The notes beneath the pieces were generated by a model. The model was not told the origin of the DNA. It worked only from the letters and a program-made list of their open reading frames with translations, and made no database searches. A stretch of DNA of 64,000 nucleotides from JABCPE02 sp963530295 (GTDB taxonomy: Bacteria > Bacteroidota > Bacteroidia > Flavobacteriales > Weeksellaceae). This document shows positions 42,518 through 50,462 of this stretch, piece by piece. The stretch is from the NCBI GenBank assembly GCA_963530295.1, contig CAUSCF010000002.1:62001-126000 (forward strand), written 5' to 3'. The first letter of the stretch is position 1, and the number at the start of each line of letters is the position of its first letter. The position numbers and the translations under genes are program-made.

Positions 42518-42601
42518 AAAAAAGCTGTTAATGATATTATTATCCTCTATTGGTATAATTTTTGAGAATCATTAAAAACAAAAAAAAATTTAATTTTTAA
42601 A

Positions 42602-43018
42602 ATGAAAAAGTTTTTATCAAAAAGAAGTATTTTAGTGGGTGCACTTGCATTAGTTTTAGGGTTTATCGTTTCTTCTTGTTCTAGGGATAAAGATGATGAT
42701 GCCATATACACGGCTAAACTGCAGGTTCAATATCAAGGTAATAATTCTATTAACGGCTCTGTAACCTATAGAGATGCCAATGGAAACAAGAGAAAAATAT
42801 ATCTGAGAAGTGGAATGTCAGAAAGTATTTCTTTTGAAGTAAATAAAGGATTTAAATCTTTTGTAGAAGTAAAAGCTACTGACATTTATGGTAATCTATT
42901 TGTAAAATGGACAGTAACTAAAACATACACAGGAGCTAGAGTTCAGAACTGGAGTACGAGTTTCACTTCTTACACAGGACAGAACTTTACGGATTCTTAC
43001 AAAGAGACTGTAAAATAG
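42602..43018 (+). CDS. Small lipoprotein of unknown function
   Basis: 138 residues with a lipoprotein signal whose Cys26 (FIVSSC) is followed by SRDKDDD, the acidic surface-export type sequence also seen in the HmuY lipoproteins. The mature part is beta-rich: YTAKLQVQYQGNNSINGSVTYRDANGNKRKIYLRSG, then SFVEVKATDIYGNLFVKWTVTKTYTGARV. It resembles a single small beta-sandwich, but I recognise no family. Transcribed alone, followed by a long inverted repeat. Confidence 0.65.
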   Translation: MKKFLSKRSILVGALALVLGFIVSSCSRDKDDDAIYTAKLQVQYQGNNSINGSVTYRDANGNKRKIYLRSGMSESISFEVNKGFKSFVEVKATDIYGNLFVKWTVTKTYTGARVQNWSTSFTSYTGQNFTDSYKETVK

Positions 43019-43042
43019 TTCTATACATAAGTTTGTAAATTC

Positions 43043-43086
43043 ACTGTAACCAATTCTGTTTTCGTACAATCAGGATTGGTTACAGT
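43043..43086. promoter_or_regulatory. 12-bp inverted repeat upstream of oxyR, terminator or operator
   Basis: ACTGTAACCAAT (43043-43054) and ATTGGTTACAGT (43075-43086) match perfectly with a 20-base loop. No clean T-run follows, and the right arm sits where the oxyR -33 region should be. Either a weak terminator of the lipoprotein gene or a regulator site. Confidence 0.5.
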
Positions 43087-43093
43087 AATTTTG

Positions 43094-43101
43094 TAACTTT
43101 G
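43094..43101 (+). promoter_or_regulatory. Promoter -7 element of oxyR
   Basis: TAACTTTG, exact match, 42 bases before the ATG. Confidence 0.6.
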
Positions 43102-43143
43102 CTTTATTGTAAAATGAGTTTTATATAAAATATTTTTGAAATC

Positions 43144-44088
43144 ATGAACATCCAGCAGTTAGAATACCTCATCGCCGTTGATAAATACAAGCATTTCGGG
43201 AAAGCGGCTTTGGCTTGTCATGTCACACAGCCTACACTCAGTGCGATGATTCAGAAATTAGAAGATGAACTTAGTATAAAAATCTTCGACAGAACCACCC
43301 ATCCCATCCGCACCACTGATGCAGGAGATGAGATTATTTCCTCTGCTAAAGCAGTGTTAGAAAGCATTACAGAACTAAAAAATAAAGCTCATTCACTCAA
43401 TAATGTATTAGCTGGGAAAATCAATCTTGGGATTATTCCTACGGTTTCTGGATTTCTTATTCCAAACGAAATTTTTGATTTTCTAAATCAAAACCAAAAA
43501 ATAGAAATGAACATCCACGAAATGAATACCGAAAACATCATAAAATCGCTAAAATCTGGCGAAATAGATGCAGGTATCATTTCCACTCCATATCATGAAA
43601 CAGAAGAATTTTTCAGTGATTTTCTTTTTAATGAAGAACTGCTGATTTATTCCTCTTATGAAAATAAAGATGAATATTTTATAGGTTCTGAGGATTTTAA
43701 TTCAGATAAATTTTGGCTTTTGGAAGAAGGAAACTGTTTGAGAAAACAAATGGAATCCATCTGTCATTTAAAAGAAAACTCACTAAAACCCAAGAATTTG
43801 GAATTCTCGGCATCCAGCATCAGCACTCTTATAAAAATGGTGGATAAAACAGGAGGTATCACCGTGCTCCCAGAACTTGCCGTGCAGCAGCTCTCGGAAG
43901 AACAGAAGAAAAAAGTTTTCCATTTTAAAAAACCTTTTCCTTCCAGAGAAATCAGCCTCATTTACTACAAACCAACTTATAAACAAAAGATGCTCAATGA
44001 ATTTGGGACTTTTATAAAAGATGCTTTATCAAAACATCTTAATTACAATAAAAATCCAAAGGACTTCTCTATTATTGCTCCTCAGTAA
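43144..44088 (+). CDS. oxyR: LysR-type hydrogen peroxide sensor OxyR
   Basis: 314 residues. N-terminal winged helix-turn-helix MNIQQLEYLIAVDKYKHFGKAALACHVTQPTLSAMIQKLE, then a LysR substrate-binding domain. Two cysteines at about residues 198 and 207 (EEGNCLRKQMESIC) have the same nine-residue spacing and nearly the same numbers as the redox pair Cys199/Cys208 of E. coli OxyR, so peroxide sensing by disulphide formation is well supported. The targets are not in the window. It has its own promoter. The neighbour metK is transcribed in the same direction from a separate promoter. Confidence 0.9.
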   Translation: MNIQQLEYLIAVDKYKHFGKAALACHVTQPTLSAMIQKLEDELSIKIFDRTTHPIRTTDAGDEIISSAKAVLESITELKNKAHSLNNVLAGKINLGIIPTVSGFLIPNEIFDFLNQNQKIEMNIHEMNTENIIKSLKSGEIDAGIISTPYHETEEFFSDFLFNEELLIYSSYENKDEYFIGSEDFNSDKFWLLEEGNCLRKQMESICHLKENSLKPKNLEFSASSISTLIKMVDKTGGITVLPELAVQQLSEEQKKKVFHFKKPFPSREISLIYYKPTYKQKMLNEFGTFIKDALSKHLNYNKNPKDFSIIAPQ

Positions 44089-44095
44089 AATTTAA

Positions 44096-44127
44096 TTTTG
44101 AAGTTTAATTTTTTTTATGTAAATTTG
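44096..44127 (+). promoter_or_regulatory. metK promoter
   Basis: TTTTG at 44096-44100, a 19-base spacer and TAAATTTG at 44120-44127, an almost ideal Bacteroidetes -33/-7 pair. Expected transcription start near 44133, just before the riboswitch. Confidence 0.75.
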
Positions 44128-44141
44128 TTTTTCAAAATTAA

Positions 44142-44190
44142 GAGGAAAAATTTGTGCTGATTGCAACCTCAATAAAAAATGCTAAAACAG
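44142..44190 (+). promoter_or_regulatory. Probable SAM-II riboswitch aptamer upstream of metK
   Basis: The leader fits the SAM-II pseudoknot. P1 is GAGG (44142-44145) with CCTC (44167-44170). The P1 loop carries CTG (44157-44159) and TTGC (44161-44164). After P1 come an A-rich linker containing ATAAAAAAT and then GCTAAAACAG (44181-44190), where GC pairs with the GC of TTGC (P2b) and CAG with CTG (P2a). The TTGCA and GCTAAAA elements match conserved SAM-II positions. The aptamer starts about ten bases after the expected transcription start. metK makes SAM, so the ligand is consistent. I could not identify the expression platform in the 80 bases before the ATG. Confidence 0.75.
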
Positions 44191-44271
44191 AAATTCTCTT
44201 TTTAGTTTCTTTATTTTGGTTTCACAGTTTATATAAATTTTAAAATCTATAACCCAAAAATAAAGAAATTT

Positions 44272-45552
44272 ATGGCTTACTTATTTACATCAGAGTCCGT
44301 TTCTGAAGGACATCCAGACAAAATCGCAGACCAAATATCTGACGCTTTAATAGACCATTTCTTGGCCTATGATAAGAACTCAAAAGTAGCTTGTGAAACG
44401 CTCGTAACCACTGGGCAGGTTGTCCTAGCTGGAGAGGTGAAATCTGAGGCTTACCTTGATGTGCAGACCATCGCTAGGGAAGTTATCAATGATATTGGCT
44501 ATACCAAAGGTGAATACATGTTCAATGGAGATTCTTGTGGAGTGATTTCTGCTATCCATGAGCAGTCGCCAGACATCAACCAAGGTGTGGACAGAATTAC
44601 CCAAAACGCTGATTTTGAGACAAAAGCAAACGCACAAGGTGCTGGTGACCAAGGAATTATGTTCGGATATGCTACAAACGAAACCGAAAACTACATGCCG
44701 CTAGCATTAGACTTGGCTCATTCTATTTTGAGAGAGCTTTCTGCATTGAGGAGAGAAAATAAGGAAATCACCTACCTTCGTCCTGATGCAAAATCACAAG
44801 TTACGATAGAATATTCTGATAATCACAAACCTGTGAGAATAGACAGCATCGTAGTTTCTACTCAGCATGATGAATTTGACACAGAAGAAAACATGCTGGC
44901 AAAAATCAGAAAAGACATCATCGAGATTTTAATTCCAAAAGTTAAAGCGAAACAAAAACCTGAAATTCAGGCACTTTTCAATGATGATATTACATTCCAT
45001 ATCAACCCTACTGGGAAATTCGTAATCGGTGGCCCACACGGAGATACAGGACTTACAGGAAGAAAAATCATCGTAGATACTTACGGAGGAAAAGGCGCTC
45101 ACGGAGGAGGAGCATTCTCTGGAAAAGACCCTTCTAAAGTGGATAGAAGTGCAGCCTATGCCATGAGATACATCGCCAAAAACCTTGTAGCAGCAGGGGT
45201 TGCAGATGAAATTTTGGTTCAGATTTCTTACGCCATCGGAGTTGCTAAACCTTGTGGTTTGTATATCAACACTTATGGAACCTCCAAAGTAAATCTTACT
45301 GATGGAGAAATCGCAGAAAAAGTGCAGCAATTATTTGACCTAAGACCTTATGCGATAGAGCAAAACCTAAAACTGAGAAATCCTATCTACCGCGAAACAG
45401 CAGCCTATGGACACATGGGAAGAAATTATTATGTAGCGGATAAAACCTTTAACAAAGGAGCTAAAAATGAGCTTACTATCAAAGGTTTAGAGTTTTTCAC
45501 TTGGGAAAAACTGGATAAAGTAGAAGAAATCAAAAAGGCTTTCAATCTATAA
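44272..45552 (+). CDS. metK: S-adenosylmethionine synthetase
   Basis: 426 residues. FTSESVSEGHPDKIADQISDA at the N-terminus, GAGDQGIMFGYATNE near residue 125, and the phosphate-binding GGPHGDTGLTGRKIIVDTYGG with GGGAFSGKDPSKVDRSAAY near residue 280. The enzyme makes SAM from methionine and ATP. A riboswitch-like leader and strong promoter precede it, and a bidirectional terminator follows. Confidence 0.97.
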   Translation: MAYLFTSESVSEGHPDKIADQISDALIDHFLAYDKNSKVACETLVTTGQVVLAGEVKSEAYLDVQTIAREVINDIGYTKGEYMFNGDSCGVISAIHEQSPDINQGVDRITQNADFETKANAQGAGDQGIMFGYATNETENYMPLALDLAHSILRELSALRRENKEITYLRPDAKSQVTIEYSDNHKPVRIDSIVVSTQHDEFDTEENMLAKIRKDIIEILIPKVKAKQKPEIQALFNDDITFHINPTGKFVIGGPHGDTGLTGRKIIVDTYGGKGAHGGGAFSGKDPSKVDRSAAYAMRYIAKNLVAAGVADEILVQISYAIGVAKPCGLYINTYGTSKVNLTDGEIAEKVQQLFDLRPYAIEQNLKLRNPIYRETAAYGHMGRNYYVADKTFNKGAKNELTIKGLEFFTWEKLDKVEEIKKAFNL

Positions 45553-45558
45553 AATATA

Positions 45559-45582
45559 AAAACCCACTAAAAAGTGGGTTTT
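45559..45582. terminator. Bidirectional intrinsic terminator
   Basis: AAAACCCACT (45559-45568), AAAA loop, AGTGGGTTTT (45573-45582), T-rich on both sides, between metK and a convergent small gene. Confidence 0.85.
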
Positions 45583-45601
45583 TATTTTGTCTTAAAGATA
45601 A

Positions 45602-45838
45602 TTAATCTTCCAAATCGTCGTATTTCGCTAATTCTTCATCACACCATGCGAATGCTTCTTCTACTACTTTTGTAGCTTCATTTGCAACGGTTTCCTCATC
45701 ATCGCCTTCCAAATCATCCAGCCATTCCACTTCTTCTTCCTCTACATTTAGGATAAATCTTGGATATTCTGTATGCACAACGAACAAATCCTCTGGAAAT
45801 TCTGAATTATCTGCCATCAAAAACTTTGGTAATTTCAT
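45602..45838 (-). CDS. Small acidic protein of unknown function
   Basis: 78 residues, strongly acidic. It begins MKLPKFLMADNSEFPEDLFVVHTEYPRFILN and continues with VEEEEVEWLDDLEGDDEE, then an amphipathic helix with AFAWCDEELAKYDD. It is short but has a good promoter (45892-45899), a terminator and ordered codon use, and it looks like a conserved flavobacterial protein. No domain recognised. The acidic surface could suit a binding partner of a basic protein or nucleic-acid-binding protein (speculation). Confidence 0.7.
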   Translation of the reverse strand: MKLPKFLMADNSEFPEDLFVVHTEYPRFILNVEEEEVEWLDDLEGDDEETVANEATKVVEEAFAWCDEELAKYDDLED

Positions 45839-45891
45839 AACTTTCTAATTTTAAATTGTTTGACTAAAAATATATATCTTATAAGGTTTTA

Positions 45892-45899
45892 CAAAGTTA
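45892..45899 (-). promoter_or_regulatory. Promoter -7 element of the small acidic protein gene
   Basis: Minus-strand TAACTTTG, exact match, 53 bases before the ATG. Confidence 0.6.
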
Positions 45900-45933
45900 A
45901 TAAATATAAATGTAGTTTCTCTAAAAAATATTT

Positions 45934-46776
45934 TTATTTTATTTTTTGTTGAGTAACGACAGATTTTGCTTTAGAAGTATTTTCAAGTGTAAGTAATTCT
46001 GTTTTTAATTTTAAATTAATAGTCATATCTATATTCTGACTGGTAAAATAATTATTTTTCATATCAAATAATAAAAAACCTTTTCCATCACCAGATGCAG
46101 ACAAGTCCATGTTTTTAACATTCTTATCTCCCATTACAAAATCTATCAATATATCAAAATAGGCTTCCTCTTTTTCTACTTTTAAGAGTTTATATTTTAC
46201 ATTCATTTTCATTTCTATATCGCCCGCATTCGGTATACTTTGTTTATATGGTATAACCATATCAAAACTATCACCTATTTTTAGGCCTTCTTTAGGAAAA
46301 TCAGTATCTATTGCAGAAAATTGTTTAATTGATTCTATCAATATCTTCTTTGTGTCTTCATCGATGTTTCCTTCTACATTCTTAACCTCCATTTTCTTAC
46401 CATTTATAATATCACCGCTCAATTTAACTCCTTGAATGGGAATTTTTCTGTTCACTTTCTCTCCATTAATTTCTGCTTCAGAAATGTAATCAGTGTATTC
46501 TAATACAAATGGAATATTGTTATTTTGCTTTTTCTGTGTAGAAATGGTGCTTCCCATGTTCATATTCATCTTCATTTTCACCTCATTCATTCCTATTTTA
46601 TCTATCACTTCCTTACTTCCCACAAACTTATACCCTCCATCCATATCTGTTTTTAATTTAATTAAATACTTTGAATTTGGAAGATACTCATACTTAAAGA
46701 AATATCTTTTCTCCTGACCAAAAACAAGTGATGCAGAAGTAATAAATAACAACAATACAAGTTTAAAAGTTTTCAT
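45934..46776 (-). CDS. Exported protein, probably DUF6263-like
   Basis: 280 residues with a signal peptide ending SLVFGQ. The rest is beta-rich: KYEYLPNSKYLIKLKTDMDGGY, a Met/Lys-rich KMKMNMNMGSTIS, FPKEGLKIGDSFDMVIPY near residue 160, and a C-terminal NIDMTINLKLKTELLTLE. The 'x-G-D-S-F-x-x-x-x-P' segment and overall plan resemble DUF6263-type exported proteins, but I am not certain. It starts five bases after the Gfo/Idh/MocA gene and shares its promoter. The Met-rich segment recurs as an alternating Met/Lys pattern. Confidence 0.6.
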   Translation of the reverse strand: MKTFKLVLLLFITSASLVFGQEKRYFFKYEYLPNSKYLIKLKTDMDGGYKFVGSKEVIDKIGMNEVKMKMNMNMGSTISTQKKQNNNIPFVLEYTDYISEAEINGEKVNRKIPIQGVKLSGDIINGKKMEVKNVEGNIDEDTKKILIESIKQFSAIDTDFPKEGLKIGDSFDMVIPYKQSIPNAGDIEMKMNVKYKLLKVEKEEAYFDILIDFVMGDKNVKNMDLSASGDGKGFLLFDMKNNYFTSQNIDMTINLKLKTELLTLENTSKAKSVVTQQKIK

Positions 46777-46781
46777 ATAAA

Positions 46782-47750
46782 TTATTTTTTATCAATTAGT
46801 TTCATAATTTCCAAAGCCACTTTCAGCGCTTCTGTTCCATCTTCCAGACTTACCTCCACGGGCTTATTCTCGGTGATGGAGTTTGCAAAACTTTCCAATT
46901 CATCCAGAATAGCATTATTCGGCTGGATATTAGGATATTCGAATATGATTTGGTTTCTCTCGCCCTCTGCATTTTGGATAATCATATCAAAATCTGATGG
47001 ATTTTCAGGAGCTGGTTTCATACGGATAACTTCGGCTTTTTTCTCTAAGAAATCCACTGAAATATAGGCATCTCTTTGGAAAAATCGGCTCTTTCGCATG
47101 GATTTCATTGAAATTCGGCTCGTGGTAAGGTTCGCCACACATCCATTCTCAAATTCTATTCTGGCATTGGCAATGTCAGGCGATTTGCTGACTACACAAA
47201 CTCCGCTTGCGTGGATGTTTTTCACAGGAGATTTTACCAAAGAAAGCAAAATATCCAAATCATGTATCATCAAATCCAAAACCACAGAAACATCCGTTCC
47301 TCTCGGATTAAACTCAGCCAAACGATGGATTTCAATGAATTTTGGTTCGCTGATAAACGGCTTAGTGGCGATAAATGCAGGATTGTAGCGCTCTACATGC
47401 CCTACCTGCGCCCTGATTCCCTTTTCATTACAAAGCTGAATAATCTCTTCTGCCTGCTCCAAAGTCTGAGTTACAGGCTTTTCTATGAAAAAATCCAAGC
47501 CTCTTTCTATGGCTATTTTAGCATAGTCATGATGATAAAATGTAGGCGTCACGATATCTAGAACCTCTATTTTATCCAAGAGTTCATCCAAGTTTTCATA
47601 AAATTTGTACCCAAATTCTGCTTCCAGCTTTTTTGAATTTTCTATATCTTTATCATGGAAGCCCACCAAATCATATTTTTCTGATTGGTTGAGCAATTTC
47701 AAATGTATTTTTCCAAGATGCCCAGCACCTACTAAACCTGCTTTTAACAT
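46782..47750 (-). CDS. Gfo/Idh/MocA-family NAD(P)-dependent oxidoreductase
   Basis: 322 residues. N-terminal Rossmann motif AGLVGAGHLGKIHLKLLNQS, then VLDIVTPTFYHHDYAKIA and the family signature DFFIEKPVTQTLEQAEEII with the EKP lysine near residue 95. The C-terminal alpha/beta domain contains VDLMIHDLDILLSLV near residue 165. The substrate is unknown; members act on sugars, inositols and biliverdin-like compounds. First gene of a two-gene operon. Confidence 0.88.
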   Translation of the reverse strand: MLKAGLVGAGHLGKIHLKLLNQSEKYDLVGFHDKDIENSKKLEAEFGYKFYENLDELLDKIEVLDIVTPTFYHHDYAKIAIERGLDFFIEKPVTQTLEQAEEIIQLCNEKGIRAQVGHVERYNPAFIATKPFISEPKFIEIHRLAEFNPRGTDVSVVLDLMIHDLDILLSLVKSPVKNIHASGVCVVSKSPDIANARIEFENGCVANLTTSRISMKSMRKSRFFQRDAYISVDFLEKKAEVIRMKPAPENPSDFDMIIQNAEGERNQIIFEYPNIQPNNAILDELESFANSITENKPVEVSLEDGTEALKVALEIMKLIDKK

Positions 47751-47778
47751 TACTTTTTTGTATTTAAAAGAATTTTGC

Positions 47779-47786
47779 CAAAGATA
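47779..47786 (-). promoter_or_regulatory. Promoter -7 element of the oxidoreductase operon
   Basis: Minus-strand TATCTTTG, exact match, 28 bases before the ATG. Confidence 0.6.
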
Positions 47787-47862
47787 AGGATTTTTTATTT
47801 TTTTCTTTATTCCATTATGATTTCTAGGATTTTATTTTGATGGAATTTTTTTAAAAACAAAA

Positions 47863-47895
47863 TTGATAATATCTACTAAAATATTTGTAACTTTG
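47863..47895 (+). promoter_or_regulatory. recA promoter
   Basis: TTG at 47863-47865, a 22-base spacer and TAACTTTG at 47888-47895, 19 bases before the recA ATG. I see no recognisable LexA box. Confidence 0.65.
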
Positions 47896-47914
47896 AGGCA
47901 ATATTTGATCGAAG

Positions 47915-48922
47915 ATGAGTAATTTAGAAGATAAGAAAAAAGCACTGAGTCTAGTCCTAGAAAAAATGGACAAGACCTATGGAAAAGGAACTGTAATGAA
48001 GCTGGGAGACAGCGCAGTAGATGATACAATAGAAGTAATTCCGTCTGGTTCTTTGGGGCTGGATATCGCCCTCGGTGTAGGTGGATATCCGCGAGGAAGA
48101 GTGATAGAGATTTTCGGGCCTGAATCATCAGGGAAAACTACCCTTACACTACACGCCATTGCCGAAGCTCAAAAAGCAGGAGGAATAGCGGCTTTCATAG
48201 ATGCAGAGCATGCCTTTGACAGAAGTTATGCTGCAAAATTAGGGATTGATTTAGAAAACCTTATTATTTCTCAACCAGACAATGGAGAGCAAGCCCTTGA
48301 AATCGCGGACAACCTCATCCGTTCTGGTGCGATAGACATCGTAGTAATAGACTCTGTGGCAGCTCTTACTCCAAAGGCCGAAATAGACGGCGATATGGGA
48401 GATTCCAAAATGGGACTACACGCTAGGCTGATGTCTCAGGCACTAAGAAAGCTTACAGGAACTATCAATAAAACCAAATGTACTGTGATTTTCATCAACC
48501 AGCTGAGAGAGAAAATAGGCGTGATGTTTGGAAACCCAGAAACTACTACTGGTGGAAACGCCCTTAAATTCTACGCTTCTGTGAGAATAGACATCAGAAA
48601 AGCCAGCACACCGATAAAGGTAGGCGACGAAGCTGTAGGAAGCCGAGTAAAAGTAAAAGTGGTGAAAAATAAAGTGGCGCCACCTTTCAGACAGGCAGAA
48701 TTTGACATTATGTACGGCGAGGGAGTTTCTAAAATTGGAGAAATACTAGACCTTGGTGTAGACTATGATGTGATTAAGAAAAGCGGCTCATGGTTCAGCT
48801 ATGGAGACACTAAACTAGGGCAAGGTAGAGATGCTGTGAAAGAACTTCTAAAAGACAATCCAGAGCTTACCGAAGAACTTAGCCAGAAAATAACTGAAGC
48901 GATTAAAAATAAAGAGAAATAA
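47915..48922 (+). CDS. recA: Recombinase RecA
   Basis: 335 residues. Walker A GPESSGKTTLTLHAIAEAQK near residue 68, FIDAEHAFDRSYAAKLGID, VIDSVAALTPKAEIDGDMGD (Walker B and loop 1), NQLREKIGVMFGNPETTTGGNALKFYASVR with loop 2, and the C-terminal domain ending in acidic/basic residues. It forms the nucleoprotein filament for homologous recombination and the DNA damage response. Transcribed alone, with a long perfect terminator. Confidence 0.98.
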   Translation: MSNLEDKKKALSLVLEKMDKTYGKGTVMKLGDSAVDDTIEVIPSGSLGLDIALGVGGYPRGRVIEIFGPESSGKTTLTLHAIAEAQKAGGIAAFIDAEHAFDRSYAAKLGIDLENLIISQPDNGEQALEIADNLIRSGAIDIVVIDSVAALTPKAEIDGDMGDSKMGLHARLMSQALRKLTGTINKTKCTVIFINQLREKIGVMFGNPETTTGGNALKFYASVRIDIRKASTPIKVGDEAVGSRVKVKVVKNKVAPPFRQAEFDIMYGEGVSKIGEILDLGVDYDVIKKSGSWFSYGDTKLGQGRDAVKELLKDNPELTEELSQKITEAIKNKEK

Positions 48923-48953
48923 ATCTTTTCATAATTATATTTAATTTTAATGG

Positions 48954-48986
48954 AAACGCCCTGATGAAAATTTCATCAGGGCGTTT
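48954..48986 (+). terminator. Intrinsic terminator of recA
   Basis: AAACGCCCTGATGAAA (48954-48969) and TTTCATCAGGGCGTTT (48971-48986) form a 14-15 bp stem with a minimal loop, then TTTTG. Confidence 0.9.
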
Positions 48987-49059
48987 TTTGTTCTATTGTA
49001 CTATTTAACTTTTTTAGTTTTAAATAATAATATTTAATTAAAATTTAACATAAATTTCT

Positions 49060-49074
49060 TAATTTTGTGGATAA
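49060..49074 (+). promoter_or_regulatory. Promoter -7 element overlapping a DnaA-box match
   Basis: TAATTTTG at 49060-49067 is an exact -7 match for the lipoprotein gene at 49115. TGTGGATAA at 49066-49074 is a perfect DnaA 9-mer but stands alone, so it may be chance. Confidence 0.4.
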
Positions 49075-49114
49075 ATTTGAGCTATTCAATGAATAATAAT
49101 TTAAATACAATATT

Positions 49115-49627
49115 ATGAAACATGTAATTTTAATAATACTATATAGTACATTAGTATTTTGTTCATGCAAACATGAAACTAAAACATTAGAAGTTAATCA
49201 AGTAATTAATGACACTATTAAGGTAGATAGTATTCAAGATTTTAACCCTAAAGAAGTTGACCTAGGAACAAGATACAAAATTAATGAGAAGGAAGAAGAT
49301 ATCAATAAAGGCGAATATGATCATCCTGTTAAATTTTCATTAGAAGAAGAGTATAAAGATGGAAATAGATATGTACCTTATCTAGTAGAATATGATATTA
49401 TTAATAAGACCTCGTTTCAAGCTAGTGATACAAAAATTAAATACTATGTATATTATTTAAAGGATTATTGGAAAACTTCACGCGTTGTTACAATGAAGGA
49501 CAATTACAGATCACCTATATTCATTCTTAATTATGTTAATGATAATAATGAGCATGATTATTACTCTAAAGATGAAAGACTAATTAACCAAGAAGATATA
49601 GTGCCTGACGAAGAAGTAATAGATTAA
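49115..49627 (+). CDS. Lipoprotein of unknown function, unusually AT-rich
   Basis: 170 residues. Hydrophobic signal ending LVFCSC, with Cys18 (or Cys16) lipidated and KHETK following. The mature part is highly charged with many Asn, Asp, Tyr, Ile and Lys: IDKNEKEEDINKGEYDH-like stretches, YLVEYDIINKTSFQAS and a YYVYYLKDYWK run. No domain recognised. Codon use leans more to AT-ending codons than recA before it, so it may be a recent arrival. It has its own promoter and terminator. Confidence 0.6.
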   Translation: MKHVILIILYSTLVFCSCKHETKTLEVNQVINDTIKVDSIQDFNPKEVDLGTRYKINEKEEDINKGEYDHPVKFSLEEEYKDGNRYVPYLVEYDIINKTSFQASDTKIKYYVYYLKDYWKTSRVVTMKDNYRSPIFILNYVNDNNEHDYYSKDERLINQEDIVPDEEVID

Positions 49628-49738
49628 GTTATGTAAAATTTTACACTAAGATTTTAGAATTTTATGTAGGAATAAATTATAAGTTATGTATAGATTTTAA
49701 TATAAGTTACTTTTATAATAGTTGTGAAAACATCTAGC

Positions 49739-49758
49739 GCCTCGACTATCTTCGGGGC
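49739..49758 (+). terminator. Intrinsic terminator of the AT-rich lipoprotein gene
   Basis: GCCTCGA (49739-49745) pairs with TCGGGGC (49752-49758) with one T-G wobble, followed by TTTTTTA. It is the most GC-rich part of this intergenic region. Confidence 0.65.
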
Positions 49759-49780
49759 TTTTTTATTTCATAATTTCATA

Positions 49781-49807
49781 AAAAATCCCTTTGATTAAGG
49801 GATTTTT
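49781..49807. terminator. Intrinsic terminator of the sigma factor operon
   Basis: AAAAATCCCTT (49781-49791), TGATT loop, AAGGGATTTTT (49797-49807). It lies directly after the stop of the minus-strand membrane protein. Confidence 0.8.
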
Positions 49808-49810
49808 ACT

Positions 49811-50458
49811 TTACTCTTCCATTCTGCTGAGTTCTTCGTAGTTTTGTTTCAGTTTTTGTAGTAGGTTTCCATAAACGAGATGATAAATAAATCTCAGGAA
49901 TAAAGCAAAAATGAAAATAATCATTAAAAGAGGAATAAACATTACAAACGCAAAAAGATACAGTTCTTCTAATTCAGCTCCCTCCAAAGAATTACTTTCT
50001 ATATAAAATGACAATATCATACTAATGATGAAAAACACCACAATTTCTCCTAAAAATATTCTAATATACCATTGGATACATTTTTTCATCAGCAGGATTT
50101 TTTCCATCAGTTTTTTAGGGTTTTCTTCTCTTTTTATTTTAAAATTTAAATACAAAAGTAAACCAATAAAAACAAATGGTAAATAAGTAGCAAACTCTCC
50201 TAAAACATACAATATTCCCTTTATAAGTGGGGTGTTGTTTAATACTTCATAATATTCCTTATCTTCCGAAGAAGAAGGCATTAAATACCCAATTAAAAAC
50301 CAAAATCCTAGTTCCAATAAAGCAATGATAAACACCCATTTTGCGATGGAAACAGACCTTTTTTTGGTCATTGCGAAAAGTTCTTTTTCTGTATAATTTT
50401 TGAAATCATCAGATTTATTTTCTTTCCAATCTTTTTTTAGCAATTCTAATTCATCCAT
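49811..50458 (-). CDS. Membrane protein paired with an ECF sigma factor, possible anti-sigma factor
   Basis: 215 residues. A charged cytoplasmic N-terminus (MDELELLKKDWKENKSDDFKNYTEKELFAMTKK) precedes four predicted membrane segments (near 40-60, 80-105, 130-155 and 170-195) and a charged C-terminus ending EELSRMEE. It starts four bases after the sigma factor stop, so the pair is co-transcribed. A short soluble N-terminus plus a membrane domain next to an ECF sigma factor is the usual layout of a membrane anti-sigma factor. No zinc-binding anti-sigma motif is seen, so this role is inferred from context. Confidence 0.65.
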   Translation of the reverse strand: MDELELLKKDWKENKSDDFKNYTEKELFAMTKKRSVSIAKWVFIIALLELGFWFLIGYLMPSSSEDKEYYEVLNNTPLIKGILYVLGEFATYLPFVFIGLLLYLNFKIKREENPKKLMEKILLMKKCIQWYIRIFLGEIVVFFIISMILSFYIESNSLEGAELEELYLFAFVMFIPLLMIIFIFALFLRFIYHLVYGNLLQKLKQNYEELSRMEE

Positions 50459-50462
50459 AGCC

